Source: Bacteroidota bacterium (lineage in GTDB: Bacteria > Bacteroidota > Bacteroidia > AKYH767-A > OLB10). Taken from it: a stretch of 64,000 bases of DNA. The translations under genes and the position numbers were made by a program. Numbering within the stretch: position 1 is the first letter of the stretch; the number at the start of each line of letters is the position of its first letter. Positions 10,688-20,981 of this stretch are shown piece by piece. The notes below the pieces were generated by a model. That model worked only from the letters and a program-made list of their open reading frames with translations, was not told where the DNA came from and did no database searches. The DNA is taken from contig JADJPB010000001.1 in NCBI GenBank assembly GCA_016713445.1, forward strand, positions 496,001-560,000, given 5' to 3'.

Positions 10688-10733
10688 CTTCTAGCTTCTA
10701 GCTTCTAGCTTTTAGCTTTTAGCTTCAAGCTTC
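10671..10733 (+). repeat. TAGCTTC heptamer array (nine units)
   Basis: Nine consecutive 7-base units (five TAGCTTC, two TAGCTTT, one TAGCTTC, one AAGCTTC) overlap the 3' end of prmA. Because the unit contains TAG and seven is not a multiple of three, the array gives a stop codon in all three forward frames. Confidence 0.9.
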
Positions 10734-10776
10734 TTAATTGATTAATGCAATGTAATCCTAACAACTAACATCATCC

Positions 10777-10850
10777 AACATCCAATATCCAACATCCAAT
10801 ATCCAACATCCAATATCCATCCAACATCCAACATCCAATATCCAACATCC
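10777..10850 (+). repeat. AAYATCC heptamer array in the leader of the giant secreted protein gene
   Basis: Ten units alternate mostly between AACATCC and AATATCC, with one four-base partial unit at 10819-10822. The array ends five bases before the ATG at 10856. It has no stop trinucleotide, unlike the arrays at gene ends, so it would be transcribed as leader if the promoter lies upstream. Confidence 0.9.
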
Positions 10851-10855
10851 AAAGA

Positions 10856-13800
10856 ATGAAATTATATAGACTCGTCATTTTTACACTGCTATTTACTCTA
10901 GCCAATTACTCATCATTTGCGCAAGCGCCGAAATCATTTAGCGCGGAGCCAGTCGCATTTTTAAGGAGCTCAAAGACTATATGGAATTGACGAATAAAAA
11001 TGAGACTGGGAAGTTAATGGATAAGTTTGAGTTGATTTGGATAAAGACACCCAAGTTTACCGGAGAGCAAATGCGGACTATCGTTGCAACAGCAAACGAT
11101 ATGTTAAAAAAGAGAATGAAACCATATCCCGATTTTAGCAATTATGTAATAGCCTTGATGGCATTCAGCGAGTCAGGCCGAAATTTAGATATGTTTTTGA
11201 ATTGGCATAACAGTTTGGATAAAGTGATTTCAGGGAGCACGAAACGTTACAGTAACTATATTGAGGATGTCGCAGGACTTTTTGCCTCGAATACACTTTA
11301 CGAATCAAGTTCAACAAAATGGGTGGCAAGTACTGGCGATTTTATATTCGAGTTTGATACCGTGCCGCGCATCAAATTTCCGAAGATGGATTTAACATGC
11401 TATGCGAAAGATGATAGCAGCGTAATTACTGGTGTCAGTGGATACTATTATCCGTTGAGTAAATCTTTTATTGGAAAAGGTGGAAAATTGACTTGGACGA
11501 GAGCGGGATTGAATCCTGCTACTACTTATGCCGACATCCTTTCGGTTACGGTTGACTTGACGAGCACTGAGTGGGGTACTGACAGTGCTGTATTTTACAA
11601 TAAACAGTATTTCAAGGATCCTTTGAAAGGAAAAATCGTCGATAAAATTTTAGCCAATGTTGCGCCTGAAAAAGCAACGTATCCCCGATTTTATTCCTAC
11701 GATTTGAAATTAGGAATTAAAGAAATTGTGAAGGATGCAGATTATGTAGGTGGGTTTTCTCAGCAAGGAAGTAAGATGATTGGATCTGGAACGAAGGAAC
11801 AAAAAGCAACACTTACTTTTAAAAGAAATAACAAATTGTTTTAGTGGTTTCTTCCCTAAGTTTTGTGGTGCGTCCCGATCGAATTAGCTCCGATAATGCT
11901 GCCATTGTTTGTTATTATGAACAAGATAGTATCTACCATCCTTCGGTGGAAATGAAGTACATCAGTAAAGATAGAGAGTTGAGTTTTATTCGAACTTCTG
12001 GTGTGGGCGTGTCCATGCCTTTTTTCAATTCTTTCCATCAGATGGATATGTATGTAGATGCCATTTATTGGAAGATTGATGATCCCATTATGGAGTTGAA
12101 GATGTTGAGTGGTCAAGGCGAAAGCAAGATGGTGCTAGAGTCGAGTAATCTGTATACCGACGAGCGTTATCAAAAGATTCAAGGAATTTCTGATGTGAGT
12201 CCGCTCTACACCATCAAACAATATGTAGAAAAGACAAGTAGAATTATATATGTTCCTGACTTTGCTCGTTATTTGAGAGTAAGTGAACAGCAAGCGCGTT
12301 CATTGATAATTTATTTGGCTAACAAAGGATTTCTAAGTTACGATTTTGAAACCGATGAGGCAACTGCGAATGAGAAGTTGTATTATTACTTAGCTGCAAG
12401 AAGCAATAAAACGGATTACGATAAAATTGAAATCGAATCTGTCATTTCCGCTTTACCGAATGCCAAGTTAAATTTGATGAATTTTGAAATGGACTTGCAG
12501 GGTGTAGGAAGAATTTTACTGAGCGACTCACAGCAAGTGTGGATTGCACCGATAGAACAAGAAATGCGTTTGTTGAAGAATAGAGATTTTGAATTTAGTG
12601 GTCGTGTTCATGCAGGTAGAAGTGATTTTTACGGCAAGAAATTCAAATTTTTGTATGATCAATTTAGAATCGATTTGACCAATGTAGATTCCATCCGACT
12701 AAAAGTAGTTTCCGAAACAGAGTTGGATGCGAACGGAAATCCTAAGTTAATCCCTTTGAAAAGCACCTTACAAAACGTTGCAGGAAAAATTTATATTGAT
12801 AGTTTAACGAATAAGTCGAGTCGAAAAAGTTACCCCGCTTACCCAATTTTCGTGAGCGACAAGGAGGCGTATGTTTATTATGATCATCCCTCCATTTTTA
12901 ATTCAGTTTATAAGCGTGATAATTTCTATTTCAAGATGGATCCGTTTACGATTGATTCGCTTGACAATTTTTCGGCGGGTGGACTTAAATTTAAAGGAGA
13001 TTTTGAATCGGGAGGCATATTCCCTACCATTGCTGAAACTGCAATCATTCGACCGGATTATTCTTTCGGTTTTGAAAGGGAAAGTCCGACTGAAGGGTAT
13101 CCCATGTATGGCGGTAAAGGAAGATATTACAACCATATTGATTTAAGTTATGCAGGACTATTGGGAGAAGGAAAAGTAGAATATCTAAGTTCCGCCTCTG
13201 AATCAAAAGAAATCAACTTTTTCCCAGATTCAACCAACCTAGATAAAGCCTCTTGGGATTTGAGAAAAGAGACCATTGCCGGTATTGGATTTCCACAGGC
13301 AAACGGGTCCGATACGTACATCAACTGGAGACCAAGGGAAGATAAGATGTATGTCTTCAAAAAATCATCAAAACTTGAAATTTATTATAAGAATGTGACT
13401 GTTGATGGGAATTTAATTTTAGCATCAAAAGGCTTAGGCGGAAATGGCGATTCTTATTTCTTGGAGTCCGAATTGTACTCTAAGGATTTTTGGTTCAAAC
13501 AAGATGCATATGGAGCGGATACCTCTGATTTCAAGTTGAAGTCGGATGATGCTAATGTGTTAGCCATTCAAACCAAAAATGTAAAATCAAAAATTTATTT
13601 GGTAAAGCGGTTTGGAGATTTTATCTCTAACGGAAAAGGTTCATTTGTAAGTTTTCCATTGAACCAATACATCTGCTACATTGAACAATTCAAATGGTTT
13701 ATCGATAAACAAGAAGTTGAATTTGGTGAGGACTATAAAGACAATACCAAACTCAATATTGAGGGTTCTGATTTCGTGTCCATCAATCCTTATCAAGATT

Positions 13801-15292
13801 CCTTACGATGGAATGCTGGGTTAGCACGATATAGTTTGATTGATTATTTAATAAAGGCCAGAAAAGTTAAAGAAATATTAGTAGCCGATGCATCCATCCA
13901 GCCCAATGACACTACCACCATTGTGATCGAAAGAAACGCAGTGATGCGACCTTTGCTGAATGCCAAAATAGTTGCAAATACAACCACTAAACTGCATCAT
14001 ATTAACGAAGCAGATGTAAATGTATTAGGACGAAAAAAGTACGAAGCCACTGGAAAGTATGCTTATACAGATCCTGCGGGAGCCAAGCATTTAATTGCAT
14101 TGGAGCGCATCGGAATTGATACTTCTTTGCAAACCTATGCGAACGGAGTAATTCCAGACAGTGTTCAATTCATGTTAAGCAGTAGTATCCAATATAAAGG
14201 TGGCGTTTATATTGCTGCTGCGAATCCCCTGTTAAACTTTGATGGCTTTGCTAAAGTGAATCATTTATGCGAAGAAAAATTACCTGCGAATTGGTTTAGT
14301 TTTAAAAGTGATATTGACCCTAAAGGTGTGACCATTCCTATCAATGAACCCAAAAATGAGAATGGCGAAAAATTGGCTTTGGCGATTTCTCATTCATCGG
14401 ATAGTACTGGTTTTTACTCCTCTTTCATCTCGCCGAAACAACGTAGTACTGATACAGATTTAATTTCTGCTTCTGGTGTATTAAGTTATGATACGAAAGC
14501 AAAAGTGTATAAGGTTGCTTCGCCAGAGAAAATATTATCTCCTGATGCTCCCGGGAATATGATCATGTTAAATGATGCGAATTGCGTGGTGTATGGAGAA
14601 GGAAAATTAAATCTCAATTCGACATTTGGTCAGTTTGTCATGTCAGTAAATGGAAATGTAAAAAACAATACCAATAACGATAGCACTCACTTTGATGTAC
14701 TTGTCGGACTTGATTTTATGTTTAATAATGATGCACTTAAAAGTATGTCGGAGCTCATCACCGGAAATCCTACGCTTAAACCTACAGACGATACAAGAAC
14801 CGTTTGGGTGCGTGCAATTAAAGATATCGTAGGTATTGAAAAGGCTGATAAAATGATTTCAGAGTACAGCTTATACGGAGCGCCGAAAAAATACCGCAAG
14901 AATTGCAACAGACTATTTTTCTCTCCGATCTAAAATTATATTGGGATATGCAAGCTCAAGCCTTTCGCTCAAACGGACCCATCGGAATTGGGTTTATTGG
15001 GAAAGAGGCAATTAGTCGGCAGATGGTTGGATATTTTGAAATTCAAAGAAGGCGAGGAAATGATGTCTTTAACCTGTACCTTGAATCGGATAAAGGAACT
15101 TGGTGGTATTTTAACTACTCAAGAGGTATTATGCAATCCATTTCATCGGATAATAAATACAACGATGCAATCAACAATTTGAAGCCTGAGAAGCGGGTAG
15201 CTAGTGCAAAGGGAGACACTCCTACCTATGAATATATGTTGAGTACGGATCGTAAAAAAGCGGAATTTATAAAGAAATTCTTGGGGCAATAG
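10856..15292 (+). CDS. Very large secreted protein of unknown function (about 1,480 residues), frameshifted
   Basis: No known family was recognised. The start MKLYRLVIFTLLF with cleavage near SSFAQ gives a clear signal peptide. Three single-base losses break the frame: a G near 10969, a T near 11840 and an A near 14896; adding each back joins the segments in phase. The product looks mostly beta-stranded and rich in aromatic and Gly/Asp turns, with many strand-like segments such as FEFSGRVHAGRSDFYGKKF and LLGEGKVEYLSS. It has no T9SS C-terminal domain, OmpA domain or barrel signature. A periplasmic or envelope location is inferred from the signal peptide only. It is the largest gene in the window and has a repeat array immediately upstream. 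Confidence 0.8.
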
Positions 15293-15440
15293 ATGTTATT
15301 AGTAGAAGGTTGTTGGACACAGATTTCTAGACTCAAGATTGAGGTAGGTTATTTTGATCAATGCTTTGAATTTTAATTGGTTAAGTATTAGTTGTTCATA
15401 AAGCAAGTTCGTTTCAATAATCGACTTAACATTAAATTGA

Positions 15441-15448
15441 TATATTTG
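15441..15448 (+). promoter_or_regulatory. Candidate -7 box TATATTTG before plsY
   Basis: This is an exact TAnnTTTG match seven bases before the plsY ATG. No clear -33 TTG was found at normal spacing, so the assignment is tentative. Confidence 0.35.
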
Positions 15449-15455
15449 GAGCTGT

Positions 15456-16097
15456 ATGATGAGTTTTACAAACCTAAGTCTAGTATTGCTTGCGTATATG
15501 ATGGCTTCCATGCCCTCAGCGGTATGGATTGGAAAGTTGTTATACGGTGTTGATGTAAGAGACTATGGAAGTGGAAATGCAGGTGCTACCAATACCTTTA
15601 GAGTACTCGGAAAAAAAGCGGGTTTGCCCGTATTAATATTAGATATTTTAAAAGGATTTGTGGCCGTAAAGTTGGTTTGGCTCACTGCAAAATATTTACC
15701 TGACACCCAGCAATTTGTCAACTTAGAATTAAGTCTTGGATTAGCCGCCTTGATTGGACATATCTTTCCCGTTTTTGCAGGTTTCAGAGGCGGAAAAGGC
15801 GTGGCTACCCTACTTGGAATTTTATGCGCCGTTCATATAGGTGCCGCATTAATTTGTATTGCAGTATTTATGATTACCATTTTTTTTACTCACTATGTTT
15901 CGTTAAGTTCAATGCTTTCCGCATTAACTTTTCCAATTTCAATTATGTTTATCTATCATGAAACCATACCAGGTCTCAACATTTTTGCCATGTTTGTTTG
16001 TGTTTTGGTTTTAATCACTCATCAAAAAAACATTGAAAGATTGTTGAGTGGCGAAGAAGGAAAAATTGCTTTTCAACCTGGAAGTAAAACCAGTTAA
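15456..16097 (+). CDS. plsY: Glycerol-3-phosphate acyltransferase PlsY
   Basis: PlsY is an inner-membrane enzyme that uses acyl phosphate to acylate glycerol 3-phosphate, the first step of phospholipid synthesis. The protein has the three signatures: SMPSAVWIGKLLYGVDVRDYGSGNAGATN (motif I), GHIFPVFAGFRGGKGVAT (motif II) and the late TH segment (motif III). There are about five membrane helices and 213 residues. The start is at one of two adjacent ATGs, 15456 or 15459. Confidence 0.95.
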   Translation: MMSFTNLSLVLLAYMMASMPSAVWIGKLLYGVDVRDYGSGNAGATNTFRVLGKKAGLPVLILDILKGFVAVKLVWLTAKYLPDTQQFVNLELSLGLAALIGHIFPVFAGFRGGKGVATLLGILCAVHIGAALICIAVFMITIFFTHYVSLSSMLSALTFPISIMFIYHETIPGLNIFAMFVCVLVLITHQKNIERLLSGEEGKIAFQPGSKTS

Positions 16098-16308
16098 ATT
16101 TGTAAGATTTCGTTAGAGATTCAATTTATTTTTTTTGTAATAGTGCTGAAATTAAATCATTTACAATTATTTTCTCCTGATTAATTTCAAATTCCCATAG
16201 AATGGTTTCGCTATAAATCCACCAAAAGATTCATGAGAATTAGCAATAAATTGTAACCGCTGCTCTGAATAAAGCGTATAGAAGGAGCGAAATTAATTCT
16301 AGCGGAAA

Positions 16309-18193
16309 ATGAAAAATACATTTGTAGCCTTGACCTTGTTGTTGTCAATAATATGTACATCGAATGAGATCGTAAAAGCGGGTGGTCAATCAGAACATTC
16401 AAGAGCGAAAACAGCCGAAAAATATTTCTTGGCGAAACAGTATGAAAAAGCTTCGCCTCTTTATGCTCAACTGGTGAGTAGCAATCCCAAAAAATTATAA
16501 ATACAATTACTATTATGGTATATGTATATTAATTGCTGGAAAGGATAAGAAAGAAGCGATTCCTTATTTAGAGATGGCAATTCAAAATCCAAAGACACCC
16601 GAAGATATCTATTATTATATGGGTCGTGCTATGCATTATACGTATCGCTTTGATGAAGCCAATCAGTTATTTGTTGAATTTAACAAAATCATTGGTGTTA
16701 AAAACGCAGGTCGTTGGGGAACCCCACAACTTATGGAAATGTGTAATAATGGGAAGCAGTATTTAGATACCACTAAATTGACATCAATTAAAGAGCGTAC
16801 GGAAAGTGCGGCTTATGACTTTTACAATAAATACATGTTTGATAATCCTAATGGTAAATTATTAAGCATGCCTGATGAAATCATTAAATCTGCTAAAGCA
16901 AGTAAAGATGATGGTCCTACTATTTTCTTGAGTGCAAATGGAAGAGTAATGTACTACAGTGCAACCCATGAAGCCACGGCTAGCCGTGATATTTTCCGTG
17001 TAGAAAAAGATTTAGATGGTAATTGGGGAGAACCAATTGCTTTAGATAAATCTGTGAATGGATCACAAGATGAATTATTTCCTACTTGTAATAACGACGG
17101 TCGCATATTATATTTTAGCTCACGCGGACACAGTTCAACAGGTGGTTTTGATCTTTTTAAATCATATTATAACACGGTTACAAAAACTTGGTCACAGCCA
17201 GAAAACATGGGGAGTCCTTATAATTCGCCGGATGATGATTTCTGCTTTGTAGCTTCCACGCAGGAACAAAAAGCATATTTTACGAGTCAACGAGAAACCG
17301 CTCCGGGGACTTTTACCGTATACGCCATGAGCTACGCCAATACTGAAGACTTACCCGTTGCTATCAATGGAAAATTCAATTGTGTTGGTCAACCTGATTT
17401 GAAATCGGTACATTTAATTATTACCCGCGATGGTTCTCAAAATATAATTGCTGATCTAATGACCAATGAAACCAATGGTGCTTATGCAGTAGAATTACCT
17501 GGTCCAGGAACCTACTCTTTCCGTGTTGAAGCACCCGGATTTCAACCACACACCGAGGATATCCGTTTCGGTGAATTTAGTGATAACATTTATGTACAGG
17601 ATATCTTCCTAAGTAAAAGCGTAAGCGGAATGGAAGACTTAGCCATCGCAAATCGACGCTTAACTGAATCAGGTTTTGTAGATGAATCATTGATGGCTGG
17701 AATTGACGATGAAAATGATTTAAGTACGTCGGGAGTAAAGTATTCTGAAGCCCAAATGGCGGCAATGAAAGCGAGTGGCTATACTCCAGAAATGATCGCA
17801 GAAGCAAAGGAAAATGCAAAAAATAAAAACGCGAACAATGCGAATACATCCATCTCGAATATAATGGCTATGCAGCAATCAGGAATACAAGGAAGCAACG
17901 AAGGACTTGTTTTTAAAGTTCAGATTGGAGCTTTTAGAAAACATTCTCGTGAAATAGTAACCCAGCGATTGGAACGCAAAACTGATAAAACGATGTTAAC
18001 AAGCTTTGATGATTTATCATGGTTACGATTTTTTATCGGCGGAGAAAACACGTACTCTTCAGCTAGAAACTTGAGAGAAACTTTAATACAAGCTGGTTTC
18101 GAAGATGCTTTCATTGTTGCTTTCAACAAAAACAAACCGATGAAATTGAATCAAGCCATTCAATTGGTCGCCAATTCAAACGATAACGACTAA
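16309..18193 (+). CDS. Envelope TPR / PD40 / carboxypeptidase-regulatory-like / SPOR protein, frameshifted
   Basis: After a signal peptide the protein has tetratricopeptide-like helices (AEKYFLAKQYEKASPLYAQL and on), then WD40-like PD40 beta-propeller repeats (GRVMYYSATHE, GRILYFSSRGH, KAYFTSQRE), then a carboxypeptidase-regulatory-like beta domain (DLMTNETNGAYAVELPGPG). It ends with a SPOR domain (FKVQIGAFRKHS), which binds denuded peptidoglycan. The layout recalls the OmpA-type proteins linked to gliding/T9SS systems, but with SPOR in place of OmpA. One extra A near 16491 breaks the frame; corrected length is about 628 residues. A peptidoglycan-associated structural role is inferred. Confidence 0.85.
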
Positions 18194-18216
18194 CAATCAA
18201 TATATTAATAGTTAAA

Positions 18217-18244
18217 AGCTCCGAATTATCGGAGCTTTTTTTTT
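18217..18244 (+). terminator. Rho-independent terminator after the SPOR gene
   Basis: An eight-base-pair stem, AGCTCCGA-ATTA-TCGGAGCT, is followed directly by a run of T residues. Confidence 0.9.
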
Positions 18245-18277
18245 GAGATAAACAATAAGATTTTTCCAATTAATGTT

Positions 18278-18306
18278 TTTGCTCTAGTTCAATCTGTTTA
18301 CCTTTG
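18278..18306 (+). promoter_or_regulatory. Promoter of clpS (TTTG-N17-TACCTTTG)
   Basis: A -33 TTTG at 18278-18281 and an exact -7 box TACCTTTG at 18299-18306 fit the Bacteroidota primary sigma factor consensus. Transcription would start near 18311-18313, giving a leader of about ten bases before the clpS ATG. It sits between a terminator and the gene, which supports it. Confidence 0.65.
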
Positions 18307-18322
18307 AGACATTCTTAAAACT

Positions 18323-18604
18323 ATGAGCAACTCGTATTCCCCGCAAGAGCAAGAGGAACTACTCCTTGAAGAGGAAATTTTGAATGAAAATCAAATCATC
18401 CTCTATAACGACGATGTTAATACCTTTGACTGGGTTATTGATAGTCTGGTTTCTATCTGTAGTCATGATCGCGATCAAGCAGAACAATGCTCTGTTATTG
18501 TTCATTACAAAGGCAAATGTTCGGTTAAAGTGGGTTCTTTTGACCATCTTCGACCTATGTGCGAAGCTTTACAAGACCGAGGATTAAGTGCAACCATTGA
18601 ATAA
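18323..18604 (+). CDS. clpS: ATP-dependent Clp protease adaptor ClpS
   Basis: ClpS delivers N-degron substrates to ClpA or ClpC. The sequence IILYNDDVNTFDWVI matches the substrate-binding signature LYNDDYTPMEFV, and the C-terminal half (CEALQDRGLSATIE) matches the family. The 93-residue length is typical. It begins a short unit continuing into the M48 protease gene nine bases downstream. Confidence 0.95.
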   Translation: MSNSYSPQEQEELLLEEEILNENQIILYNDDVNTFDWVIDSLVSICSHDRDQAEQCSVIVHYKGKCSVKVGSFDHLRPMCEALQDRGLSATIE

Positions 18605-18613
18605 AAATAAATC

Positions 18614-19420
18614 GTGAAAAAAAACAGTATCCAATTTGCTGGCTATGTTCTACTGCTAGCGACCATTATTGCATGTTCTAAAGTGCCAATAACGGGAAGA
18701 AAGCAAGTGAGTTTACTTCCAGAGTCGGAATTAATTTCTTTGAGTTTAACGGAGTATCAAAGTTTCTTAAAGACCAATCCTCCTGCTGGAAATCATGATC
18801 AAAACACGATCATGGTAAAGCAAGTCGGGAATAAGATTCAACAAGCGGTGACAAAATACATGGCTCAAAATAAATTGAGCAGTCGTTTGGCAGGATATAA
18901 ATGGGAATTTAATTTAGTAAATGATCCAACCATCAATGCTTGGTGTATGCCTGGAGGTAAAGTTGTAGTGTATTCAGGACTTTTAGGAGTTACCCAAAAT
19001 GAAAATGGGTTAGCCATTGTGATGGGTCATGAAATTGCGCATGCGGTAGCTCGTCATGGAAATGAAAGAATGAGTCAAGGTATGGTAACCCAACTCGGGG
19101 GCATTGCTTTGGGAGTGGCCCTTCAAAACAAGACCGCTGAGACACAAGCCTTATTTCAAACGGCTTATGGCGTGTGAAGTACCCTTGCTGTTATGCTCCC
19201 CTACTCTCGTTTACATGAAACAGAAGCGGATAAAATGGGTTTGATCTTCGCCGCTATGGCTGGGTATGATCCAAGAGAAGCACCCAAATTTTGGCAACGT
19301 ATGGCTGCAAAAGGTGGTGCTAAACCGCCCGAAATATTAAGTACACATCCCAGTGATGCAACACGTATAAACGATTTAAATAAGTTTATGCCTCAGGCAT
19401 TAAAATATTACAAGCCTTAG
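18614..19420 (+). CDS. M48-family zinc metalloprotease lipoprotein, interrupted by an in-frame TGA
   Basis: The N-terminus has a lipobox (LLATIIACSK), so the protein is probably an envelope lipoprotein of the LoiP/BepA-like group that handles misfolded outer-membrane proteins. The zinc site HEIAH is at about residue 140 and the third ligand is in HETEAD. Unlike other broken genes here, both halves are in the same frame: codon 19175-19177 is TGA where relatives usually have Gly (GVGSTLAVMLPYSR would read through). The start codon is GTG. Either a true nonsense mutation or a base error (GGA to TGA) would explain it; TGA is an ordinary stop elsewhere in the window. Confidence 0.85.
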
Positions 19421-19457
19421 TATTTTCTAGTCTTTTAGATGTAATCCCAGTTTAAAA

Positions 19458-19921
19458 ATGTCGATTCTATTTATTTGTGTACTTATCATCTTTGGCATTT
19501 TTCTGATTTATATAGAAATTCTTATAGTTCCCGGACTTCTTGTAGGTATTCTGGGAGGAATCTTTGTCATCATGGGAATTGGGTGGACTTGGCAAGTATA
19601 TGGTTCCACGGCTGGGTCGATCGTTGCCATATCCTCTTTGTTACTTACGGCCTTAACTGTTTGGTCGGCCTTGCGCACTGGATTCTGGAATCGTTTCAGT
19701 TTGCAGGGACAATTAAAGGTCGAGCCAACGAAATCGATACAGAATCCATCAAAGCAGGAGATCATGGTGCAGCCCTATCCAGTTTGCGCCCAATGGGAAC
19801 TATTCGCGTAAATGGAAAACGATTTGAAGCCAGTTCTGAAACGGGAATGATCCCTGTTAATTATCCCATCATTGTAGTGCGCATCGAAGACAACAAAATC
19901 ATTGTGCGTGCCGATGTGTAA
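19458..19921 (+). CDS. NfeD-like membrane protein (frameshifted)
   Basis: The protein has three or four membrane helices (IYIEILIVPGLLVGILGGIF, then VAISSLLLTALTVWSALRTG) and a C-terminal OB-fold domain (GDHGAALSSLRPMGTIRVNG, FEASSETGMIP). NfeD proteins partner with flotillin-like proteins, and floA follows 35 bases downstream. The frame break near 19716 is repaired by one extra G (AAAGGTCG to AAAGGGTCG). Corrected length is about 154 residues, the short NfeD class without the ClpP-like domain. Confidence 0.9.
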
Positions 19922-19956
19922 ACATTAAAAAATCAAACTAAAATAATTCAATTCTT

Positions 19957-20936
19957 ATGCAACTACCCTTTATACTTCTTATTATAGCCGGAACATTTAT
20001 ATTCATTTTGTTCTTCTTGTATTTCGTACCTGTTAACCTATGGATCACGGCAGTATTTAGCAACGTTCGTATCAGCATCATGAACCTTATCTTGATGCGC
20101 CTTCGTAAAGTTCCGCCTTCCATCGTTGTCAATGCGATGATCAACAGTACGAAATCCGGTTTAGATATCACCACCAATGAAATTGAAACACACTTTTTAG
20201 CGGGCGGTAATGTAAACAACGTAATTAAAGCACTCATTTCCGCCGACAAAGCCAATATTCCATTAACCTTTAAGATGGCAACGGCCATCGATTTAGCAGG
20301 TAGAGATGTTGCTGATGCAGTTCAATTATCCGTAAATCCACGTGTAATCGATACACCTCCGGTTTCAGCAGTAGCTAAAAACGGAATTCAATTAATTGTT
20401 CGTGCACGCGTTACCGTTAGAGCCAACATCAATCAATTAGTAGGTGGTGCCGGTGAAGAAACCATTTTAGCACGAGTTGGGGAAGGAATTGTTACCACCA
20501 TCGGTTCTGCTTATGATCACAAGACTGTATTAGAAAACCCTGATAAAATTTCAAAAACAGTGTTGAGCAAAGGCTTAGATGCAGGTACAGCCTTCGAAAT
20601 TCTTTCGATCGACATCGCCGACATCGATGTGGGTGAAAACATTGGGGCAAAGCTTCAAACCGAACAAGCTTCGGCCGATTTAAAGGTAGCACAAGCGAAA
20701 GCGGAAGAGCGTCGTGCTATGGCAGTTGCATTTGAACAAGAGATGCGCGCGAAAGCACAAGAAGCAAGAGCCAAGGTAATCGAAGCCGAAGCACAAATTC
20801 CATTGGCTATGGCAGAAGCTTGTGAGCGGGAAATTTAGGCGTGATGGACTATTATAAGTTACAAAATGTACAGGCAGATACAGCGATGAGAGAATCGATT
20901 GCTAAGCCGGGTGGTACTTCGAGTGATAAGAAATAA
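19957..20936 (+). CDS. floA: Flotillin-like protein FloA (frameshifted near the 3' end)
   Basis: FloA scaffolds ordered membrane microdomains. The sequence has an N-terminal membrane anchor, the conserved core (RKVPPSIVVNAMINSTKSGL, then GRDVADAVQLSVNPRVIDTP) and a long Ala/Glu-rich coiled-coil tail (AQAKAEERRAMAVAFEQEM). The last part, GNLGVMDYYKLQNVQADTAM, is in another frame after a single indel near 20822; the corrected length is about 326 residues, normal for FloA. It forms a unit with nfeD. Confidence 0.93.
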
Positions 20937-20981
20937 AACTTTAGCTTTCGGCAAAAAAATACCATTCGTTTTGATTTCGTT

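Noticed and set aside
11838..11846. Programmed ribosomal frameshift in the giant protein gene
   Set aside because: The shift lies in a T run like many other breaks in unrelated genes here, so sequencing error is the better explanation.
19175..19177. Genetic code change with TGA as a sense codon, or selenocysteine
   Set aside because: Several intact genes in the window end in TGA (for example rny-region and EF-G genes), and no selenocysteine-like hairpin follows; a substitution is simpler.
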